From: Pandoraea pneumonica
GTDB taxonomy: Bacteria > Pseudomonadota > Gammaproteobacteria > Burkholderiales > Burkholderiaceae
Length of the DNA stretch: 64,000 nucleotides
Direction: 5' to 3'
NCBI RefSeq assembly: GCF_902459645.1
Contig: NZ_CABPSK010000003.1
Location: forward strand, 682,001-746,000
Below, in pieces: positions 8,995-18,756 of the stretch. Made by a program: the position numbers and the translations under genes. Position 1 is the stretch's first letter, and every line of letters starts with the position of its first letter. The notes below the pieces were generated by a model. The model searched no databases. It was given only the letters and a program-made list of their open reading frames with translations, and was not told the origin of the DNA.

Positions 8995-10092
8995 TTAGGA
9001 ACGCGGTGGGGTAACGGCACCCGTGGGCGCCGTTGGCGCGGCACTCGCATCGTTTGCGGTGCCCGCGCTCAGTTGTGCGTGAGTGGCCGCATTGGCGGCC
9101 ATGGTGGCGGCGGTGCGCAGCGCTTCGAGCAGACTGCCGCTCTCGGCGCGTCCGGTGCCCGCGAGATCGAGCGCCGTGCCGTGATCGACCGAGGTGCGAA
9201 TGATCGGCAGACCGAGTGTGATATTCACACCAGCACCGAAGCTCGCGTATTTGAGTACCGGCAGGCCTTGATCGTGATACATGGCCAGCACGGCGTCGGC
9301 CCCGTCGAGATGACGCGGCTGAAAAAGCGTATCGGCCGGGTACGGGCCGCGTGCGTCGATGCCCACCGCGCGCGCGTCGTCGAGCGCGGGGGTGATGACA
9401 TCGATCTCTTCGCGGCCGAGATAACCCGATTCGCCTGCGTGCGGATTGAGTCCAGTCACGAGAATGCGCGGACGCGTCAGGCCGAAATGGCGCATCAGGT
9501 CCTGATTCAGGATGACCAGCGTTTGCAGCAGATCGTCGCGGCGGATGGCGCCGGGCACCTGCGCGAGCGGCAAATGCGTGGTCGCGAGCGCCACGCGCAG
9601 GCCACCGCCCGCCAGCATCATCACCACGCGCGGGGTATGCGTGCGCTCGGCAAGATACTCCGTATGGCCCGTGAAGGCGACGCCACTGTCGTTGATCGTG
9701 CTCTTTTGCAGCGGTGCCGTGACAATCGCGTCGAAAGTGCCCGCCATCGCGCCGTCGATGGCCGCATCCAGCAGTGCGAGCACATAGGGGCCGTTCGCGG
9801 CATCCAACTGCCCCGGCACAGCCGGGACAGCGAGCGGATGGTGTTCGACATGCACACGCCCTTGCGCCAGCAATGCCTGCCACGCGTCGCCAAGCCCAAC
9901 CGCTTGCGCGCGCGAGGCGAGCAGCGTCGCGTCGCCGAGCACGGCGAACTGACATTGATCGAGTTGGGGATCTGAAACAGGCGGAGTGGACGGCGTCAGG
10001 TACTGAACCAGCGCCTGCACGGTCAGCTCCGGCCCGACGCCTGCCGGTTCACCGGTGGTGATGGCAAGGACGAAGGGCCGGGCGGATGTCAT
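8995..10092 (-). CDS. pdxA: 4-hydroxythreonine-4-phosphate dehydrogenase
   Basis: NAD-dependent oxidation of 4-phosphohydroxy-threonine in pyridoxal 5'-phosphate synthesis. The N-terminus [13 protein letters not shown], the metal-site region [10 protein letters not shown], the block [17 protein letters not shown] and the C-terminal [12 protein letters not shown] are PdxA signatures. The metal-binding histidines are present. The product has 365 residues, longer than the usual 330, partly through a loop after residue 35 ([11 protein letters not shown]) and an Ala/Thr-rich tail. It lies 44 bases after surA. Confidence 0.95.
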   Translation of the reverse strand: MTSARPFVLAITTGEPAGVGPELTVQALVQYLTPSTPPVSDPQLDQCQFAVLGDATLLASRAQAVGLGDAWQALLAQGRVHVEHHPLAVPAVPGQLDAANGPYVLALLDAAIDGAMAGTFDAIVTAPLQKSTINDSGVAFTGHTEYLAERTHTPRVVMMLAGGGLRVALATTHLPLAQVPGAIRRDDLLQTLVILNQDLMRHFGLTRPRILVTGLNPHAGESGYLGREEIDVITPALDDARAVGIDARGPYPADTLFQPRHLDGADAVLAMYHDQGLPVLKYASFGAGVNITLGLPIIRTSVDHGTALDLAGTGRAESGSLLEALRTAATMAANAATHAQLSAGTANDASAAPTAPTGAVTPPRS

Positions 10093-10136
10093 ACGAAGTG
10101 ATGTGGCGGTGTCGGGTCGTCGGTGTCGGGCCGCGC

Positions 10137-11504
10137 TTATTGCGCAGCCGTATTCAGACGATAGTCGACGTAAGCGCTGTCGCGCAGTTGTTGCAGCCAG
10201 TCGCGATACTGCTGCTCGGCCTTACGGCCACGCAGTTCCTGCATGGCGAGGTTGCGCTCTTGATCGCCCGAGACTTGCGACTCGCGATGGCCCAGCACCT
10301 GAATCAGGTGGTAGCCATATTCCGAGCGCACCGGATCGCTGATCTGGCCGTCCTTGAGTTCCGACATGGCACGCTCGAACGCCGGCACGGTTTCGCCCGG
10401 CGAAATCCAGCCGAGGTCGCCGCCCTGCGAGGCCGAGCCGTCCACCGACACTTGGCGGGCGAACGTCGCAAAGTCACCCTTGCCAGCGTCGATTTGGGCC
10501 TTGATGTCGAGCAGCTTCTTCTGCGCTTGCGCTTCCGACACCCCGTCGCCCACGCGAATCAGGATGTGACGGGCGTGAATCTGCGGCACGGTCATGCCCT
10601 GCTCGCCACCCTGCTTGCGGGTTTCGACCAGCTTGATGACGTGAAAACCGTTATTGCTGCGCAGCACCTGCGGCACGAGCGTGCCCGCTTGCAGCTTCTG
10701 CACCTGCGTCAGATACAGATCGGGAATGCGTTCGGGAATGCGAAAGCCCATGTCGCCGCCACTGGTGGCGTCCGAGGCATCCGAATATTGCTTGGCGAGG
10801 GCAGCAAAGTCGCCACCGGCTTTCGCCTTGTCGAGCGCTTCGTTGGCCTTCTTCTGCGCGGCGTCGACTTGGTCGGCCGATGCGCCGTCCGGCACCTTCA
10901 CCAGAATTTCGCTGATGCGGTATTCGGTTTCGGAAGGCGTCGCCGAGGCGCCGCGCTGGGCCGCGAGGAACGTGTTGATTTCCGACTCGCTGACCTGCAC
11001 CTGGCTGTCGACTTCCTTGTCGCGCAGGCGGGCCAGAATGATTTGTTCGCGCACTTCCTTGCGGAACGCATCCCAAGGCACACCGGCTTGCAGCAGGCGG
11101 GCCTTGTATTGATCGACGGACAGGCGGTTGTCGGCGGCAATGCGTTGCAGCGCCTGCTCGACATCGGCGTCCTTGACCACGATGCCGTCTTCCTTCGCGC
11201 GCTGGAGCTGCACCTGCGTGATGATCATTTGCTCGAGCACTTGGCGCTGGAGCATGTCGGCCTCGGGAATCGGACGCTTGGCGAGGGTCAGCTGATGCTT
11301 GGCCTCCTCGATGCGCGTATTCAGTTCCTTGCGGGTGATCACGGCGTCGTTGACCACGGCCACGATGGAATCGACCGCACGCGCGGACGATGCGGGCGCG
11401 CCAGCAGCTTGAGTGCTGACCGGTGCCGGCTGAGCCACCGCCACCCCGGCGGCGAGACACAGGCTCGCCAGCAGCGAGGCACGCTTCACAAACATGTCAT
11501 TCAT
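10137..11504 (-). CDS. surA: Periplasmic chaperone and peptidyl-prolyl isomerase SurA
   Basis: Escorts outer-membrane proteins, including the LptD encoded just upstream, across the periplasm to the Bam machine. A signal peptide ends near residue 25 (GVAVAQ). The chaperone N-domain begins at [18 protein letters not shown]. Two parvulin domains follow, one around [11 protein letters not shown] and one around [23 protein letters not shown]-terminal helix completes the chaperone module. The start overlaps the lptD stop by eight bases. At 455 residues it is full length. Confidence 0.95.
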   Translation of the reverse strand: MNDMFVKRASLLASLCLAAGVAVAQPAPVSTQAAGAPASSARAVDSIVAVVNDAVITRKELNTRIEEAKHQLTLAKRPIPEADMLQRQVLEQMIITQVQLQRAKEDGIVVKDADVEQALQRIAADNRLSVDQYKARLLQAGVPWDAFRKEVREQIILARLRDKEVDSQVQVSESEINTFLAAQRGASATPSETEYRISEILVKVPDGASADQVDAAQKKANEALDKAKAGGDFAALAKQYSDASDATSGGDMGFRIPERIPDLYLTQVQKLQAGTLVPQVLRSNNGFHVIKLVETRKQGGEQGMTVPQIHARHILIRVGDGVSEAQAQKKLLDIKAQIDAGKGDFATFARQVSVDGSASQGGDLGWISPGETVPAFERAMSELKDGQISDPVRSEYGYHLIQVLGHRESQVSGDQERNLAMQELRGRKAEQQYRDWLQQLRDSAYVDYRLNTAAQ

Positions 11505-13857
11505 AGTTGCTGAATCGAGAAGGAATCTGGTTCGTCGGCGGCGGCTGGTAGCCAGGCACGCCTTGCTTGAAGGCTTCGGTGGCGCTGGTGCCGGACTTGG
11601 TCAGGCCCTTCAACTCCAACTGCGCAAAAATCCGCGAAGTCGTCGTTGTGGCATTGGTCGCATAGCGCTGCACCCCGACCCGGAAAGCCCAGCAGTCGGC
11701 ATCATACTCGAAACCCGCCAGGGCATCGATGAACGACTTGTCGGTGATGCTGTAGTTGATCCGGCCCACGACCCCGAACCGGGGTGTGATCGGCCACTGC
11801 CCCGAAAGTTCGATCTGGTTGATCGGGGTCACCGTCAATGCCGTCTGCCCCACCACCGGCGGCGGATTGCGCAGGTAACGGTAGTAGATATTGAACACGC
11901 GGCGCTCGCCCGGGCGCCACGTGATACCGACGTCCGACCGGTTGAACTGCGACGTGCTCGGGCTGTACTGCACTGCCGTGCTAAACGTGATGTTGCTGTA
12001 CAGCAGCGCAGAGCCGCCGACCAGGAAGTCGGACACCCCGGCGTTCTCGGGCGTGCCGCCCGGCATCGTCACGAGCGACTGCTGAATGTTGTAGCGCTGC
12101 GCATACCAGACACGCGCCCGTTCGATACCGCTCTCGGCATCGATCAAACGCGAGGTCAGGGCCATCGTCACACGGTTGGCATCCTGAATCCGGTCTTCGC
12201 CGATGAACGAGTTCTCGCTGAAGATTTCCGCGAGGTTGAAGTCGGCGACCGCACTGTCGAATACCGGAATCGAGCTTTGATCCCGGTACGGCGTGTAGAC
12301 GTAGAAGATGCGCGGCTCCAACGTCTGCTTCATGCTCGAGCCGAACAGCGTGAGCGGACGCTCGAACGTGAGACCGGCATCGAGGCTGACCGTCGGCACC
12401 GTACGCGTGATCGACGACTGCATCGTCGACCCGTTCGGGTATTGAACGTTGTACGAGGCCGCGTTGAACATCACCTTCGGCACGATGAAGTAACCCGGGG
12501 TCAGAATCGGGTAGCTCAACGTCGGCTGCGCATACAGGCGCTCGCCATCCGGCTGGCCGGTGACAGCGGCGATACGGAACCGGTTGTACCGGATCGGCAT
12601 CGTGAAGTCGAAGCCGTGGAAATCGTATTTGTTATACGTTGCCGACAACTCAGGAACCGACTCGTACTGCGGCGCGCTCGGGGCCAGCGTCTGGTACTTC
12701 AGCACGCGCGCGAGGAACGACCAGTCGCCGTAATTCCACGTCAACCCCGCCTCGCGGTTGTACACGCGTGTCACGCCCGTCTGGAAGTTGGTCCCCGCAC
12801 CAAAATCGTCCGGATACGTGTCATCCGAGACTTTGGTGAAGTTGACGTACGCGTTGACCCCGTAGCCCAACTTCTGACTGTGCTGCCACGTATACGTGTA
12901 ACGCGCGTCACCGGTCACCCGGTCCTTCGGCAGATACTCGATGTGAAACAGGCCCGAGTAGGTATCTTCCAAATAGCGGAAGTCACCCATGAGCATCGTG
13001 CCGCGCTTCGTCATGACGCGCGGCGTAATGGTCAAATCGCGGTTAGGCGCGATGTTGAAGTAATACGGTTGCGTGAATTCGAAACCCGTCTGACTCGACT
13101 GCGTAAACGTCGGTGCGAGCAAGCCCGAGCGGCGCTCGGTGGTTGTCGGGAACGACATGTACGGACTGGCCAGAATCGGCACGCCCTGGAAGAACAGAAT
13201 GCCGTTGTAGGCCGTGCCTTCCTGCTGTTCCTGATCGAATTCGAACGTCGACGCTTTGATGTACCACGCGGGCGTCTTGTCGTCGTCGGTACAGGCGCAT
13301 GCCGAATAGGTACCGCGATGCAACGTCACGACATTCGCCGCATCGACATCGGCACGCTCACCCTTGCCGCCACCGCCCGTCACGAGCTGGTAGGTCGGCG
13401 TGAGCATGAAGCCGTCGCCCGCACCGGTATACATATGCGCTTCCGGGCCGACAAACGTATTGCCGCCTTGCGACATATGCGCATTGCCGTGCGCCACAAC
13501 CTCGTCGGTATCTTGATCGTAGGTCAGGCGATCGCCCTTCACATAGGAGCGCAGCTTGCGCGCCTCGGCATCGCCGTCGACGGTCGCGTCGACATTGGTC
13601 CGGCCGGTGAGGTGCATACCGCGCACGTACATCGGCACATCTTCACCCTCGCCCAGCACGTAATCGGACAACGCCGGCACCGTGCGCAGCACGAGGCCAT
13701 CGCTTTTGGCGAGATCGGGAGGGGGGGCTTCCTGCGCACCGGCGAGCGAACACCACACTCCAGGCAAGGAGAGCAGCAGGGCCAGTGGCTTGCGTCGCGT
13801 GCGCATCAAGCGTCGCAGCGACGAAACTTCATTCGTATGGACTTGTTTATCCGGCAT
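11497..13857 (-). CDS. lptD: LPS-assembly outer-membrane protein LptD
   Basis: The beta-barrel that, with LptE, inserts lipopolysaccharide into the outer leaflet. A signal sequence (about residues 19-42) precedes an OstA/LptA-like N-terminal domain (GDRLTYDQDTDEVVAHGNA) and then a long barrel with alternating aromatic strands. The mature protein seems to contain only three cysteines: a CAC pair near residue 190 and a single Cys in DADCWAFRVG near the end. E. coli has four. Two starts are possible, 13857 and an internal ATG at 13806 closer to the signal peptide; neither has a clear ribosome site. First gene of the surA-pdxA-rsmA operon. Confidence 0.95.
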   Translation of the reverse strand: MPDKQVHTNEVSSLRRLMRTRRKPLALLLSLPGVWCSLAGAQEAPPPDLAKSDGLVLRTVPALSDYVLGEGEDVPMYVRGMHLTGRTNVDATVDGDAEARKLRSYVKGDRLTYDQDTDEVVAHGNAHMSQGGNTFVGPEAHMYTGAGDGFMLTPTYQLVTGGGGKGERADVDAANVVTLHRGTYSACACTDDDKTPAWYIKASTFEFDQEQQEGTAYNGILFFQGVPILASPYMSFPTTTERRSGLLAPTFTQSSQTGFEFTQPYYFNIAPNRDLTITPRVMTKRGTMLMGDFRYLEDTYSGLFHIEYLPKDRVTGDARYTYTWQHSQKLGYGVNAYVNFTKVSDDTYPDDFGAGTNFQTGVTRVYNREAGLTWNYGDWSFLARVLKYQTLAPSAPQYESVPELSATYNKYDFHGFDFTMPIRYNRFRIAAVTGQPDGERLYAQPTLSYPILTPGYFIVPKVMFNAASYNVQYPNGSTMQSSITRTVPTVSLDAGLTFERPLTLFGSSMKQTLEPRIFYVYTPYRDQSSIPVFDSAVADFNLAEIFSENSFIGEDRIQDANRVTMALTSRLIDAESGIERARVWYAQRYNIQQSLVTMPGGTPENAGVSDFLVGGSALLYSNITFSTAVQYSPSTSQFNRSDVGITWRPGERRVFNIYYRYLRNPPPVVGQTALTVTPINQIELSGQWPITPRFGVVGRINYSITDKSFIDALAGFEYDADCWAFRVGVQRYATNATTTTSRIFAQLELKGLTKSGTSATEAFKQGVPGYQPPPTNQIPSRFSNYE

Positions 13858-13989
13858 GTACGCAAACAGCGAGACAATCGTGGCGCCGCTTGCGGGGCAG
13901 CCAATCCCGCACGTCCAAACGGCATTGCCGGGACATTCGGGACGGTCGATCGAGGTCGAGAAACAGGGCGTCGGGAAAACATGATCGGG

Positions 13990-13996
13990 TATTATA
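13990..13996. promoter_or_regulatory. Shared -10 box for divergent lptD and amgK
   Basis: On the minus strand, bases 13996-13991 read TATAAT, a perfect -10 box pointing toward lptD. On the plus strand, bases 13990-13995 read TATTAT, a five-of-six -10 box pointing toward amgK. One AT-rich box could therefore serve both genes, giving leaders of about 127 and 20 bases. Neither side has a good -35 box. Confidence 0.4.
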
Positions 13997-14021
13997 TGGC
14001 AAGACGTTTACCGCCCCCATC

Positions 14022-15119
14022 ATGACCGCACAATCCAGCGTTCCCGCGAGTGTTTCCGAGGCTTCCAGCCTGTCCGCCAGCAACCTCGCAGATTCCCAAG
14101 ATTCCCGCCTGAAATCGCTCGCCGCCTGGCTCTCGGGTCTGGCCGAGTCGTTCTCGCTCGATATGGCCCAGTGGGCGCCAGCCTCGGCGGACGCGAGCTT
14201 CCGGCGCTATTTCCGCATCGGTAGCCACAATCCGGCGCATCCGAGCCTGATCGTGATGGATGCGCCACCGCCGCAAGAAGATTGCCGTCCGTTCGTGCAT
14301 GTCGCGCAATTGCTCGACGAAGCGGGCCTGCAAGCCCCGAAGGTGCTCGCCGAAGATCTGGCGCAAGGCTTCCTGCTGCTCACCGATCTGGGCCGCGAGA
14401 CCTACCTCGATGTGCTCAACGAGGACAACGCCCGCCCGCTCATGCGCGCGGCGCTCGACGCGCTGATCGTATGGCAGCAGAGCTCACGCGCCGACGTGCT
14501 GCCCGCCTACGACACCGCGCTGCTCCAGCGTGAGCTCGACCTGTTCCCGGATTGGTATATCGGTAAGCATCTGAAAGTCGAACTGACGGCCGACCAGCGC
14601 GCCACGCTCGATCGCACCAACCAGTTGCTCATCGAGAGCGCGCTCGCACAGCCCAAGGTGTTCGTGCATCGCGACTACATGCCGCGCAACCTGATGCCGG
14701 GTCTGCCGGGCACCGCTGGCCCAGGTATCTTGGATTTTCAGGATGCCGTCTACGGCCCGCTGACCTACGACGTCATCTCGCTCATGCGCGACGCGTTCCT
14801 GAGCTGGGACGAAGAGCGCCAACTCGACTGGCTGGCCTATTACTGGGAACGCGCCCGTAAGGCCGGTCTGCCGGTCGACGCCGATTTCGGCGAGTTCTAC
14901 CGTCAGGCCGAGTGGATGGGGCTGCAACGCCATTTGAAGGTGCTCGGCATCTTTGCCCGCATCAACTATCGCGACGGCAAGCCGCGATATCTGGCCGATA
15001 CGCCGCGCTTTCTGGAATACGCCACCAAGGTGGCCGACCGTTATGCGCCGCTGCGCCCGCTCGCCCGTCTGCTCGACACGCTGACCGGTCAACAGGCCGA
15101 CGTCGGCTACACGTTCTGA
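14022..15119 (+). CDS. amgK: N-acetylmuramate/N-acetylglucosamine kinase (anomeric sugar kinase)
   Basis: An aminoglycoside-phosphotransferase-fold kinase. The catalytic loop is H216-R-D218-YMPRN and the metal-binding motif is D238-FQDA. The N-terminal lobe (ASFRRYFRIG) fits the family. Next to murU, it is best read as AmgK, which phosphorylates MurNAc at C1 in the recycling route that bypasses de novo UDP-MurNAc synthesis and supports intrinsic fosfomycin resistance in Pseudomonas. The true start is the ATG at 14022; the open frame upstream overlaps the promoter and lptD. The stop overlaps the murU start (TGATG). Confidence 0.88.
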   Translation: MTAQSSVPASVSEASSLSASNLADSQDSRLKSLAAWLSGLAESFSLDMAQWAPASADASFRRYFRIGSHNPAHPSLIVMDAPPPQEDCRPFVHVAQLLDEAGLQAPKVLAEDLAQGFLLLTDLGRETYLDVLNEDNARPLMRAALDALIVWQQSSRADVLPAYDTALLQRELDLFPDWYIGKHLKVELTADQRATLDRTNQLLIESALAQPKVFVHRDYMPRNLMPGLPGTAGPGILDFQDAVYGPLTYDVISLMRDAFLSWDEERQLDWLAYYWERARKAGLPVDADFGEFYRQAEWMGLQRHLKVLGIFARINYRDGKPRYLADTPRFLEYATKVADRYAPLRPLARLLDTLTGQQADVGYTF

Positions 15120-15847
15120 TGCGACAAATGAAGGCGATGATCTTCGCCGCCGGACGCGGCGATCGCATGCGTCCGCTCACGGACACGACGCCCAAGCCGT
15201 TGCTGCCGGTCGCGGGCAAGCCGCTCATCGTCTGGCAGATCGAAGCCTTGGCGCGCGCGGGCTACACCGACATCGTCATCAACCATGCCTGGCTGGGCGC
15301 GCAAATCGAAGCGGCGCTCGGCGACGGCAGCCGCTTCGGCGTGCAACTGGCGTATTCCGCCGAGCCGCAAGCGCTCGAGACAGCCGGTGGTATCGCGCAA
15401 GCCCGCCCACTGCTCGAAGGGGCGGGCAACGTGTTTCTGGCCATCGCAGGCGACCTGTTCACCGATTTCGATTTCGCTACGCTGCGGGCGCCGGCCGAGC
15501 GTATGACCGCGCAAGCTGCCCCCGGCATGCACCTCGTGATGGTGCCGAACCCGTCGTTTCACCCCAAGGGCGACTTTGCGCTCGACGCCGACAACCGGTT
15601 GCATCTGCGGGACAACGCCCCGCCGGGCACCGTGCCGCTGACCTTCGGCAGCATCGCGCTATACGACTTGCGGTTGTTCGACGACATCACCCCTGGCACG
15701 CGCATGGCGCTGACGCCGCTGTATCAACGCACGATTGCCGCCGGACACGCGACGGGCGAGCGCTTCGACGGCGAGTGGGAAAACGTCGGCACGCCCGCAC
15801 AATTGGCAGCACTGAACGACGCAGTGACGGGCCGACAGCCCCGATAG
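15119..15847 (+). CDS. murU: N-acetylmuramate alpha-1-phosphate uridylyltransferase
   Basis: A nucleotidyltransferase of 242 residues with the signature AAGRGDRMRPLTDTTPKPLL at the N-terminus and an ADP-glucose-pyrophosphorylase-like fold. In the AmgK-MurU pathway it makes UDP-MurNAc from MurNAc-1-phosphate. Overlap with amgK by one base implies coupled translation. A second ATG at 15128 (MKAMIFAAGRG) is an alternative start. Without the partner gene one might call it a generic sugar-phosphate nucleotidyltransferase; the context makes MurU likely. Confidence 0.88.
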   Translation: MRQMKAMIFAAGRGDRMRPLTDTTPKPLLPVAGKPLIVWQIEALARAGYTDIVINHAWLGAQIEAALGDGSRFGVQLAYSAEPQALETAGGIAQARPLLEGAGNVFLAIAGDLFTDFDFATLRAPAERMTAQAAPGMHLVMVPNPSFHPKGDFALDADNRLHLRDNAPPGTVPLTFGSIALYDLRLFDDITPGTRMALTPLYQRTIAAGHATGERFDGEWENVGTPAQLAALNDAVTGRQPR

Positions 15848-15945
15848 CCCTCGGACAGCCGCAGTGAGCAGTATTGAGCACCGCTATGCAGCGCTCACCC
15901 CCTCGGCAGTAGAATCGCCTGAATACGACAACAATGGAGCCCGCG

Positions 15946-17277
15946 ATGACCGATACCCCTTACCGTGCCCGCCGTGAGCGCGTCATCGAGCAAATGCGTC
16001 AGGCCGGTGGCGGTCTCGCCATCTTGCCGACCGCGCCGGAAGTGCCGCGCAACCGCGACAGCGACTATCCCTATCGTCACGACAGCTATTTCTATTACCT
16101 GTCGGGCTTTACCGAACCCGAGGCCGTCGTGGTCCTCGATAGCCGCAACGGTCAATCGATCCTCTTCTGCCGTGCGAAGAACGAAGAGCGCGAGATCTGG
16201 GACGGTTTCCGCTACGGCCCCGACGCTGCGCGCGAAACGTTCGGCTTCGACGCCGCCTATCCCATCGACGAAATCGACACGCGTCTGCCGCAGTTGATGG
16301 CCGACGCCCCCGCGCTGTTCTACGCGCTGGGCGCCTCGGCACAGCAGGACCGTCAGGTGCGCCACTGGCTCAACAGCGTGCGCGCCCAGAGCCGCATGGG
16401 CGTGTCGGCCCCGGCTGCCGCCCGCGATATCCGCGCCATTCTCGATGAAATGCGTCTGGTCAAAGATGCGCACGAGATCGACATCATGGCGCGCGCCGGC
16501 AAGATTTCCGCTGACGCTCACGTGCGTGCGATGAAGACGTCGCGCCCCGGGCTGCGCGAATATCACCTCGAAGCCGAATTGCTCTACGAATTCCGCCGTC
16601 ACGGCTCGCAATTCCCCGCCTACGGCTCGATCGTCGCCACCGGCGCGAACGCCACCGTGCTGCACTACCGCGCGGGCGACACCGAGTTGCGCGACGGCGA
16701 TCTGTGCCTGATCGACGCCGCTTGCGAGCTCGACGGCTACGCCTCGGACATTACGCGCACGTTCCCGGTGAACGGCCGCTTCACGCCCGCCCAGCGCGAG
16801 CTTTACGACATCGTGCTTGCCTCGCAACAAGCGGCGATCGACGCCACCCGCGCGGGCGTCGCCTTCGACGCGCCGCACAACGCTGCCGTGCGTGTCCTGG
16901 CACAAGGCATGCTCGACACTGGATTGCTCAAGCGCGACACCGCGGGCAGCGTGGACGATGTGATCGCAGATAAGTCGTTCAGCCGTTTTTACATGCACCG
17001 AACCGGTCACTGGATCGGCATGGACGTGCATGACTGCGGCGAATACCGCGAAGACGGCCCGAACGGCGAGCGGCCGTGGCGCACGCTCGCCGCGAATATG
17101 GTCACGACCATCGAGCCGGGCATTTACGTGCGCCCGGCACCCGACATCGACGAGCGTTACTGGAACATCGGCATTCGGATCGAAGACGACGCGGTCGTCA
17201 CGCCCAACGGCTGCACGCTGCTCACCCGCGACGTGCCCGTCGACGCCGACGAGATCGAAGCGCTCATGCGTCGCTGA
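15946..17277 (+). CDS. pepP: Xaa-Pro aminopeptidase (aminopeptidase P)
   Basis: A M24-family metallopeptidase that removes N-terminal residues preceding proline. The AMP_N domain occupies roughly residues 1-150. The pita-bread catalytic domain follows, with metal ligands in DAACELDGYASDITRTFPV, HRTGHWIGMDVHD, TIEPGIYV and GIRIEDD. The start is set at 15946 because GGAG lies six bases upstream; a preceding in-frame ATG at 15934 has no such site. In Burkholderiales and E. coli, pepP commonly precedes ubiH, as here. Confidence 0.94.
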   Translation: MTDTPYRARRERVIEQMRQAGGGLAILPTAPEVPRNRDSDYPYRHDSYFYYLSGFTEPEAVVVLDSRNGQSILFCRAKNEEREIWDGFRYGPDAARETFGFDAAYPIDEIDTRLPQLMADAPALFYALGASAQQDRQVRHWLNSVRAQSRMGVSAPAAARDIRAILDEMRLVKDAHEIDIMARAGKISADAHVRAMKTSRPGLREYHLEAELLYEFRRHGSQFPAYGSIVATGANATVLHYRAGDTELRDGDLCLIDAACELDGYASDITRTFPVNGRFTPAQRELYDIVLASQQAAIDATRAGVAFDAPHNAAVRVLAQGMLDTGLLKRDTAGSVDDVIADKSFSRFYMHRTGHWIGMDVHDCGEYREDGPNGERPWRTLAANMVTTIEPGIYVRPAPDIDERYWNIGIRIEDDAVVTPNGCTLLTRDVPVDADEIEALMRR

Positions 17278-17298
17278 TTGGCCGGTTTGCGTGCAGAC

Positions 17299-18678
17299 AT
17301 GACGATGACCGACATGACACCCGAGGCCCCCGTGCGCCGTTTCGACGTTGCCATCGTCGGCGCCGGTCCGGTCGGTACGACGCTGGCGCTGTTGCTCGCC
17401 GAGCGCGCCCCGCAGTTACGCGTGGCGCTCATCGATGCGCGTGGGCCGCAAGCGGGTTACGACGATCCGCGTGCACTGGCGCTCTCGCATGGCAGCCGTG
17501 AAATTCTGGCGCGCGCCGGTGCCTGGCCGCACACGGCACAGGCGGCGACCGGAGCGCGTTCGGACACGGGCCTGGCGGCGACGCCGATTCACCACATCCA
17601 CGTCTCGCAAGCGCGCCGCTTCGGCAGCACCGAGATCGATTTTCGCGAGCATGGTGTCCCGGCCCTCGGTTACGTGGTGCGCTATGGCGCGCTGATGCGT
17701 GCCCTCGACGGCGCGATGCAGCGCACGCCCACGCGTTTCGAACACTCGCCCCAGACACCGCTCTCGCAAGGCGCGCTCGCACCGGGCGTGCATCACTTCC
17801 GCCCTTATCAGGCCATTGCGCTGCGTCAGGACGCACAGCAGGTGACGATCACGCTCGGCACCACGGCCGACGATCATGCCGAAACCCTGTATGCGACCTT
17901 GGCCGTCAATGCCGAGGGTGGGCTTTTCGAGAGCCAGACGTCACGCCCCCGGGCGCGCGACTACGGACAGACGGCACTCGTCGGGTTCGTCACCTGCGAA
18001 CGGCCGCGTGCCGGATGGGCGTGGGAGCGCTTCACGTCCGACGGCCCCTTGGCGCTGTTGCCGCAAGACCACGGCTACGCGCTCGTGTGGTGCTGCGCGC
18101 ACGAGCAAGCCAAGCGCCGCCGCGATATGGACGACGCGAGTTTTCTCGCAGAACTGCACGCGGCGTTCGGCGACCGCATGGGCCGCTTCACTGCCATCAG
18201 CGCCCGCGCAGGCTTCCCGTTGGGCCTGAACGCCCTGGGTCACGTGATCGACGGACGAGTGGCGGCCATCGGCAACGCGGCCCAGACCCTTCACCCGGTA
18301 GCAGGACAAGGGCTCAATCTCGGCTTGCGCGACGCGTTCGACCTCGCCGACACGCTGGTGCGTGACGCGCGCAACCCGAGCCAGCACGCCGCGCCTGCCA
18401 ATGTCGGAGTCGCCGGGGCTACCAGCACGACTGGCGCGACTGGCGATGCTGGCGGTGTCTTTAGCGTTCCCGGCCCGGCGGCCCTCGCGGCCTTTGCCCG
18501 TCGGCGGCGGGCGGACCGGGGCATGACCATCCGCATTACCGACCTGCTGCCCCGCGTTTTCGGCATCGACGCCGCGCCCGTGGCCGTGCTGCGGGGCATG
18601 GCGCTGGCCGGTCTCGACCTTGTGCCGCCGCTCAAGACGGCCTTCGCCCGCCAGATGATGTTCGGGCAACGCGGGTGA
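17299..18678 (+). CDS. ubiH: UbiH/UbiF-family FAD-dependent ubiquinone-biosynthesis hydroxylase
   Basis: A flavoprotein monooxygenase. It has a Rossmann FAD motif DVAIVGAGPVGTTLALLLAER, the family motif DDPRALALSHGS, and the second FAD motif GRVAAIGNAAQTLHPVAGQG. It should hydroxylate the quinone ring in ubiquinone synthesis, and position after pepP favours UbiH. An unusual Ala/Gly/Thr-rich insertion (about residues 365-395) splits the C-terminal region. The frame is open from a TTG at 17278, right after pepP; I prefer the ATG at 17299. Which ring carbon it hydroxylates is uncertain. Confidence 0.85.
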   Translation: MTMTDMTPEAPVRRFDVAIVGAGPVGTTLALLLAERAPQLRVALIDARGPQAGYDDPRALALSHGSREILARAGAWPHTAQAATGARSDTGLAATPIHHIHVSQARRFGSTEIDFREHGVPALGYVVRYGALMRALDGAMQRTPTRFEHSPQTPLSQGALAPGVHHFRPYQAIALRQDAQQVTITLGTTADDHAETLYATLAVNAEGGLFESQTSRPRARDYGQTALVGFVTCERPRAGWAWERFTSDGPLALLPQDHGYALVWCCAHEQAKRRRDMDDASFLAELHAAFGDRMGRFTAISARAGFPLGLNALGHVIDGRVAAIGNAAQTLHPVAGQGLNLGLRDAFDLADTLVRDARNPSQHAAPANVGVAGATSTTGATGDAGGVFSVPGPAALAAFARRRRADRGMTIRITDLLPRVFGIDAAPVAVLRGMALAGLDLVPPLKTAFARQMMFGQRG

Positions 18679-18756
18679 TTCTGCACATTTTTTAGGCGAC
18701 GGGGACCGGTTTTCGCAGTAAAATGCTCGTTTTTTCCCCCGGCGTTTCTCTGCATC

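Noticed and set aside
11494-14025. 843-codon plus-strand open frame antisense to lptD
   Set aside because: It mirrors the lptD reading frame exactly, has Arg-rich low-quality translation, and lptD has full homology on the other strand.
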